Part shown: piece by piece, positions 35,754-39,736 of the stretch
Position numbering within the stretch: position 1 is the stretch's first letter
How the letters are laid out: every line of letters starts with the position of its first letter
Assembly: GCA_017410075.1 (NCBI GenBank)
Contig: JAFQRK010000007.1
Location: 1 to 39,736 of the forward strand
Source of the DNA: Oscillospiraceae bacterium
Lineage (GTDB): Bacteria; Bacillota; Clostridia; Oscillospirales; Oscillospiraceae
Length of the DNA stretch: 39,736 nucleotides
Direction: 5' to 3'
Program-made: the position numbers and the translations under genes
The notes under the pieces: generated by a model
The model's input: the letters and a program-made list of their open reading frames with translations, nothing else
Database searches by the model: none
Told to the model about the DNA's origin: nothing

Positions 35754-37559
35754 ATGCATGGCAGTTTGTTCTACAACGGCAGAAAAATAACCCTCACCCC
35801 CGGCATTCAGCCCATTGCTGACGGCCTGGTGGCAGATCTTCAATGCCGCAGCGCAGGCGATAACTGGGAATTTGCGGTTTTGCATCTGAAAAACACCGGC
35901 GATGCCAACACAGGCCGGATCACAAATGTGAAAACTCTGGACCAGGAATTTGCCTGCAGCGGCACTGCCCACTATCACAGCCTGCAAGGCGACAGCAAGG
36001 GTGCAGCAAGCTTTATGCCCATTAATTTTCCGCTAATACAGCCTTATCACGAAGAGCCGTTAGGCGGCCGCTCCTCCAACACCAGCGGTTTCCCCTATTT
36101 TGATCTGAGCTGCGGTGGAAAAACCGATGTGTTCGCCATTGGCTGGACGGGACAGTGGAGCAAGGACATCTTCCCCACCGATTCCGGCTTCTGTGTGCAG
36201 ATCGGTCTTTGCGACTGTGACTTTTACCTGTTGCCTGGCGAGGAAGTCCGTTTCCCCTCTGTGCTGATCTTCCACGGCGAGGATGCCGCCGATGCAAGGC
36301 GGAATTTCCGCCGGCTTCTGATCGACCGTTTCTCCCCTAAGTCCCCCAGCCTGCCGGTGGCGGTGCAGTGCTTTGACCGGTATTTCTGCCCACCCTCAGA
36401 TGACATCCCTGTTGACGAAAGCTGGGCATCGGAGCAAGGTCAGATCCGCACCATAGATTCCGCCAAAAAAATCGGCAATATCGACACTATGTGGATCGAC
36501 GCCGCTTGGTTTACTAAAGGCTTTATGGGCGGCGTAGGCAACTACACCTGTGCCGAGGGTTTTCCCAACGGTCTGCAGCCGGTTTCCGACTACGCCCACA
36601 AAAACGGAATGCGTTTTTTGGTTTGGTTTGAACCGGAACGGTGTGATATTGGTACCCAATGGAACGCTTTTGAGCCCAATCTCTTAACAATCGACGAAAC
36701 CTATCCCCACACCTTGGTCAATTTGGGCGATGACGGTGCGCGGCAGCGAATGACTGACAATCTGATCCGCTTGATTGGCGAATACGGTATCGACATTTAT
36801 CGCCAGGATTTCAATGTGGAGCCGCTGCCGTTTTGGCGTGCAAACGATGTAGAAGGTCGTACGGGCATCACGGAAATGAAATATGTGGCAGGTCTTTACA
36901 AGATGTGGGATCGGCTTCTTAGCACCTTCCCTCACCTGCTGATCGACAACTGTGCCAGCGGCGGCCGTCGGCTGGATCTGGAGCTATGCATGCGCTCCGT
37001 AACCTTGTGGCGCAGCGACACCGGCTGTCATCCCGATGGCACGGAATACCGCACAACCATCTGGAATCACAACCAGATCTTAGGGCTCAGCGAGTATATC
37101 CCCTATCACGCCTGCGCTATCTGGGAGCCGGATGTCTACACCGTCCGCTCCACCGCCACCCAGGGCATTGCCTGCAATTTTGATATTTTTAATCCTAATT
37201 TTGACTTTGCCCTTGCCCAAAAGAGTATTGGCGAAGTGCAGCAGTTAAAGCATTACTGGAATGGCGATTTCTATCCCCTTACCGAGGCGACTCTGGATGA
37301 AAGTGTATGGTCTGCCTACCAGCTGGCGCTGCCGGATTCCGGCGCGGTATATGTATTCCGCAGAGGACAGAGCAACGACAGCAAGATGATCTTTGCCCTC
37401 AATGCTCTGGATGCAGACAAACAGTACCGCCTTACCTTCACCGACGAGAATTTCAACAGTTGGGAAGAAACCCACGGCGGTCAAGCCTTGCTTTCCGGTT
37501 TGGAAATTCAAATCGACAAGCCCCGGAACAGTACGGTCATTACATATTGTGAAGCATAA
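35754..37559 (+). CDS. GH36-family alpha-galactosidase, intracellular
   Basis: The 601-residue enzyme should release terminal alpha-linked galactose from oligosaccharides. It has no signal peptide. The GH36 barrel is recognised by MWIDAAWF near residue 246, MRFLVWFEPERCD near 286, the nucleophile aspartate in IDIYRQDFNVEP (D352) and the acid/base aspartate in LWRSDTGCH (D422), plus DNCASGGRRLDLE near 398. It is shorter than many GH36 enzymes (about 700-730 residues), mainly in the N-terminal sandwich. GGAGGGG precedes the ATG. No transporter or other sugar gene is adjacent, so uptake must be encoded elsewhere. Confidence 0.88.
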   Translation: MHGSLFYNGRKITLTPGIQPIADGLVADLQCRSAGDNWEFAVLHLKNTGDANTGRITNVKTLDQEFACSGTAHYHSLQGDSKGAASFMPINFPLIQPYHEEPLGGRSSNTSGFPYFDLSCGGKTDVFAIGWTGQWSKDIFPTDSGFCVQIGLCDCDFYLLPGEEVRFPSVLIFHGEDAADARRNFRRLLIDRFSPKSPSLPVAVQCFDRYFCPPSDDIPVDESWASEQGQIRTIDSAKKIGNIDTMWIDAAWFTKGFMGGVGNYTCAEGFPNGLQPVSDYAHKNGMRFLVWFEPERCDIGTQWNAFEPNLLTIDETYPHTLVNLGDDGARQRMTDNLIRLIGEYGIDIYRQDFNVEPLPFWRANDVEGRTGITEMKYVAGLYKMWDRLLSTFPHLLIDNCASGGRRLDLELCMRSVTLWRSDTGCHPDGTEYRTTIWNHNQILGLSEYIPYHACAIWEPDVYTVRSTATQGIACNFDIFNPNFDFALAQKSIGEVQQLKHYWNGDFYPLTEATLDESVWSAYQLALPDSGAVYVFRRGQSNDSKMIFALNALDADKQYRLTFTDENFNSWEETHGGQALLSGLEIQIDKPRNSTVITYCEA

Positions 37560-37587
37560 AAAACACACCCCTGTTGGGGTGTGTTTT
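37558..37587. terminator. Bidirectional terminator between alpha-galactosidase and RluA-type genes
   Basis: AAAACACACCCC / GGGGTGTGTTTT is a 12-bp stem with a TGTT loop and runs on both sides. Confidence 0.92.
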
Positions 37588-38551
37588 ATTTCATTGCATT
37601 GGGAAAATACTCCTTTACAAAATCCACATCATTTACCCGGAAGGTCTTGCCGTTCAAATGGTTCAAAGCGCCGGCATCAGTGGTAAAGGTAAAGGTCAGC
37701 TTGTAAGAATACAAAGCCTGATAATTTCTTCCGGACTGCTTGTCCAGCTTTCCGTACTTGCCGTCCCCCAGCAAGGGATGTCCGGCGTGGGCAAATTGGG
37801 CGCGGATCTGGTGTGTTCTGCCGGTGATCAGCTCACATTCCACCAGCGACAAGCCCCTTTCCGTTGCCAGCACCTTATAATTGGTCTGGCAGGATTTTGC
37901 GCCGGCTTGGGGCGTATCCGTTACAAACACCCGATTCTTCTTGGCATCCTTGAAAAGATAGCCCTTAAGGCTCCCCTCTTTGGGCTTGGGCGTGCCCTCC
38001 ACGATGGCGAGATACCGCTTATCCAGCTCCCGATCCTTGATCTTCTGATTCATCACACGCAGGGCTTCCGCAGTTTTCGCCGCGATCACGATGCCGCCGG
38101 TATTGCGGTCGATCCGGTTGCACAGCGCCGGTGTGAAGGCATTTTCGCCCCGTGGATTCCATTCCCGCTTTTGATACAGGTATGCCTGAATGTGGTCGAT
38201 CAGCGTTCTTCCGTATTCCGCGCCGTCGTGGGGATGGACAGCCTGACCCGGCCGCTTATCCACCAGCAGGATCTGATCATCCTCATAGACAATGTTTAAT
38301 TTCGGCGCAGCCACCGTCAGATAGGCATTATCCTCCCGGGGCTTGTCAAAAAACTCGTCGTTGATGTATAGCTGCAGCACATCGCCTTCCTGCAAGCGGG
38401 TGTCCCGTTGGGCGCGGCCGCCGTTACACTTGATCCGCTTCAGGCGGATATATTTCTGCGCCAGCGATGCCGGCAGCAGTGGCACAGCCTTGGCAAGAAA
38501 CCGATCCAGCCGCTGACCCGCATCATTGGGGCCAATGGTAAACTCTTTCAT
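37586..38551 (-). CDS. RluA-family pseudouridine synthase
   Basis: The 321-residue enzyme makes pseudouridine in 23S rRNA or tRNA. It has an N-terminal S4 RNA-binding domain (AGQRLDRFLAKAVPLLPASL, IKCNGGRAQRDTRLQEGD) and the catalytic domain with the aspartate in CNRIDRNTGGIVIAAK (near residue 145; the usual HRLDxxTSG), YLAIVEG, and GRTHQIRAQFAHAGHPLLGDGKYG near 245. It resembles RluC/RluD, but the exact target is not certain. Its ATG overlaps the hprK stop as ATGA, so it is coupled. Confidence 0.92.
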   Translation of the reverse strand: MKEFTIGPNDAGQRLDRFLAKAVPLLPASLAQKYIRLKRIKCNGGRAQRDTRLQEGDVLQLYINDEFFDKPREDNAYLTVAAPKLNIVYEDDQILLVDKRPGQAVHPHDGAEYGRTLIDHIQAYLYQKREWNPRGENAFTPALCNRIDRNTGGIVIAAKTAEALRVMNQKIKDRELDKRYLAIVEGTPKPKEGSLKGYLFKDAKKNRVFVTDTPQAGAKSCQTNYKVLATERGLSLVECELITGRTHQIRAQFAHAGHPLLGDGKYGKLDKQSGRNYQALYSYKLTFTFTTDAGALNHLNGKTFRVNDVDFVKEYFPNAMK

Positions 38552-39504
38552 TCCTGCTGCCTCGCGCTCTCCTCGTAATGGCGGTTGATCTGCTCGGTAA
38601 ACTCCAGCGCAGGATTGTAGCCCATCTTCCGCTGGCGGTTGTTCATCGCCGCCACCTCCAGGATCACCGCCAGATTACGGCCGGGGGTGACGGGAATGGT
38701 ATTCATCGGGATCTTAACGCCCAGAATTTCCATATAATCATCTTCCACGCCCAGGCGGTCATAGGCGACATTGTTGTTCCAGGGCACGATATTGACCACC
38801 AGATTGATCTCATTTTCCGCCTTGACAGCGCCCATACCGAACAGCTTTGCCACATTGATAATGCCAATACCGCGCATTTCCACATAATTGCGGATCAGCG
38901 CCGGTGCTGTGCCGGACAGAGAATTGCTGGAGATCTTTCGAATTTCCACCGCATCGTCCGCGATCAGACGGTGTCCGCGCTTGACCAGCTCCACAGCGGT
39001 CTCACTTTTACCGATGCCGCTTTCGCCGATCAGCAGCAGGCCCTCGCCGTAAACCTCCATCAGCACGCCGTGACGGGTGATACGGGGCGCCAGCGCCGCC
39101 TGCAGATAGGTAATGATATCGGAAACGATGTTGCTGGTGGCTTCCTTGGTGCGCAGCAGCGTAACATTGTGCTTTTTCGCCATTTCCAGACACTCTTCTG
39201 AGGGCGGAATGTTCCGGGCGATCAGCAGCGCCGGGAACTTATAGGAAAACAGGCGGTCAAAGGTAATGAGCCGCTCCGCCGCAGACAGCTTTTCCAGATA
39301 GCTCATCTCCACATTGCCCATCACCTGCAGACGCACCGGCTCAAAATGGTCGAAATATCCTGCCACCTGCAGACCGGGTCTGGAAACATCCTGCACCGTC
39401 AGGCAAATAGATGCATAATCCGTGGCTTCGTAGGCAATATCCAGATGAAATTCCTCCACCAATTCAGCAAGAGGCACACTGTAGATCTCGTCCAAAGCGA
39501 TCAC
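38548..39504 (-). CDS. hprK: HPr kinase/phosphorylase
   Basis: HprK phosphorylates HPr at Ser46 and so switches on CcpA-dependent carbon catabolite control in Gram-positives. The 318-residue protein shows an N-terminal domain, Walker A GESGIGKSETA near residue 155, DDAVEIRKIS, and the family signature EMRGIGIINVAKLFG near residue 208, then GRNLAVILEVAA. The start is uncertain: the GTG at 39504 is only 2-3 nt after AGGAGG, and a TTG at 39495 is 11 nt after it. It is followed by the RluA-type gene. Confidence 0.95.
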   Translation of the reverse strand: MIALDEIYSVPLAELVEEFHLDIAYEATDYASICLTVQDVSRPGLQVAGYFDHFEPVRLQVMGNVEMSYLEKLSAAERLITFDRLFSYKFPALLIARNIPPSEECLEMAKKHNVTLLRTKEATSNIVSDIITYLQAALAPRITRHGVLMEVYGEGLLLIGESGIGKSETAVELVKRGHRLIADDAVEIRKISSNSLSGTAPALIRNYVEMRGIGIINVAKLFGMGAVKAENEINLVVNIVPWNNNVAYDRLGVEDDYMEILGVKIPMNTIPVTPGRNLAVILEVAAMNNRQRKMGYNPALEFTEQINRHYEESARQQE

Positions 39505-39524
39505 TCCCTCCTAATATTACTGCC

Positions 39525-39553
39525 ATTATACCTATGTTTTTGAATAATAGCAA
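39525..39553 (-). promoter_or_regulatory. hprK promoter
   Basis: On the minus strand TTGCTA, 17 nt and a perfect TATAAT lie about 20 nt upstream of the start. Confidence 0.6.
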
Positions 39554-39581
39554 TATAATTTTAAAAAATCGAAAAAAACAC

Positions 39582-39610
39582 TTGCTTTTTTCGGCAAACT
39601 TTGGTATCAT
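39582..39610 (+). promoter_or_regulatory. rpmB promoter
   Basis: TTGCTT, a 17-nt spacer ending in TGG and TATCAT lie about 62 nt upstream of rpmB. Confidence 0.6.
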
Positions 39611-39671
39611 ATGAAAGCGCCTGCGAAAGGCGGTATTTTTGAGATTATTATGGAGATAGGAGGTGCAGTGA

Positions 39672-39736
39672 ATGGCTAAGTGTGATTATTGTGGCAAGGG
39701 CGTTACCTTCGGCATTAAGGTTTCCCACTCCCACAG
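39672..39736 (+). CDS. rpmB: 50S ribosomal protein L28 (5' end only)
   Basis: The first 21 codons read MAKCDYCGKGVTFGIKVSHS and continue past the window. The opening with CxxC (CDYC) and the KVSHSH stretch are those of bacterial L28 of the zinc-binding type. AGGAGGTG lies 6 nt before the ATG. Confidence 0.92.
   Translation, partial: MAKCDYCGKGVTFGIKVSHSH

Overview
The window looks like a chromosomal segment of a Gram-positive Clostridia, most likely an Oscillospiraceae/Ruminococcaceae-type gut anaerobe. The reasons are strong AGGAGG ribosome binding sites, near-consensus TTGACA/TATAAT promoters often carrying an extended TGn -10, the ylxM-ffh-rpsP-khpA-rimM-trmD operon, HPr kinase, a DUF177-rpmF pair, a cohesin/dockerin gene pair, and palindromic intergenic repeats of a kind I associate with gut Oscillospirales. 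Coding density is high. I see no tRNA, rRNA, CRISPR, transposase or phage gene. The window opens inside ackA and closes inside rpmB.

Layout. 1-8.4 kb: ackA diverges from tmcAL; then, on the minus strand, an alanine/glycine symporter with an aminotransferase, an ArsC/Spx-like protein coupled to truA, and a copper ATPase whose C-terminus is an in-frame CopZ-like domain. 8.4-10.7 kb: a DegV protein and a fused ThrE-type exporter. 10.8-12.3 kb: an unrecognised beta-propeller carbohydrate-active protein with its own promoter and an operator-like inverted repeat. 12.4-16 kb: the SRP/ribosome-maturation operon. 16-20.3 kb: a GNAT protein, a small conserved protein, and a zinc-type ABC transporter operon (znuA-znuC-znuB) ending in trmO. 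20.3-21.2 kb: a small XRE-regulator/72-residue-protein cassette flanked by a 97% identical duplication of the trmO 3' end, with a 20-bp perfect palindrome between the divergent genes. 21.3-24.5 kb: an M23 peptidase, a Dus enzyme, a small membrane protein and a TtcA-like enzyme. 24.6-25.6 kb: rplM-rpsI behind a structured leader. 25.8-29.7 kb: a two-gene unit coding a secreted dockerin-bearing lysozyme and a membrane-anchored protein with a cohesin-like domain. 29.8-39.7 kb: mnmA, a lipoprotein, tex, the DUF177-rpmF pair, an intracellular GH36 alpha-galactosidase, an RluA-family synthase, hprK and the start of rpmB.

Most genes are housekeeping (translation, tRNA/rRNA modification, protein export). 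The points most worth a second look are: (1) the lysozyme-dockerin / membrane-cohesin pair, which could form a one-enzyme surface complex; (2) the copA-copZ fusion that still carries a ribosome binding site and ATG for a stand-alone chaperone; (3) the trmO-flanked regulator cassette and its palindrome; (4) a five-hairpin intergenic repeat whose stems change together; (5) operator and leader structures upstream of the beta-propeller gene, ylxM-ffh and rplM.
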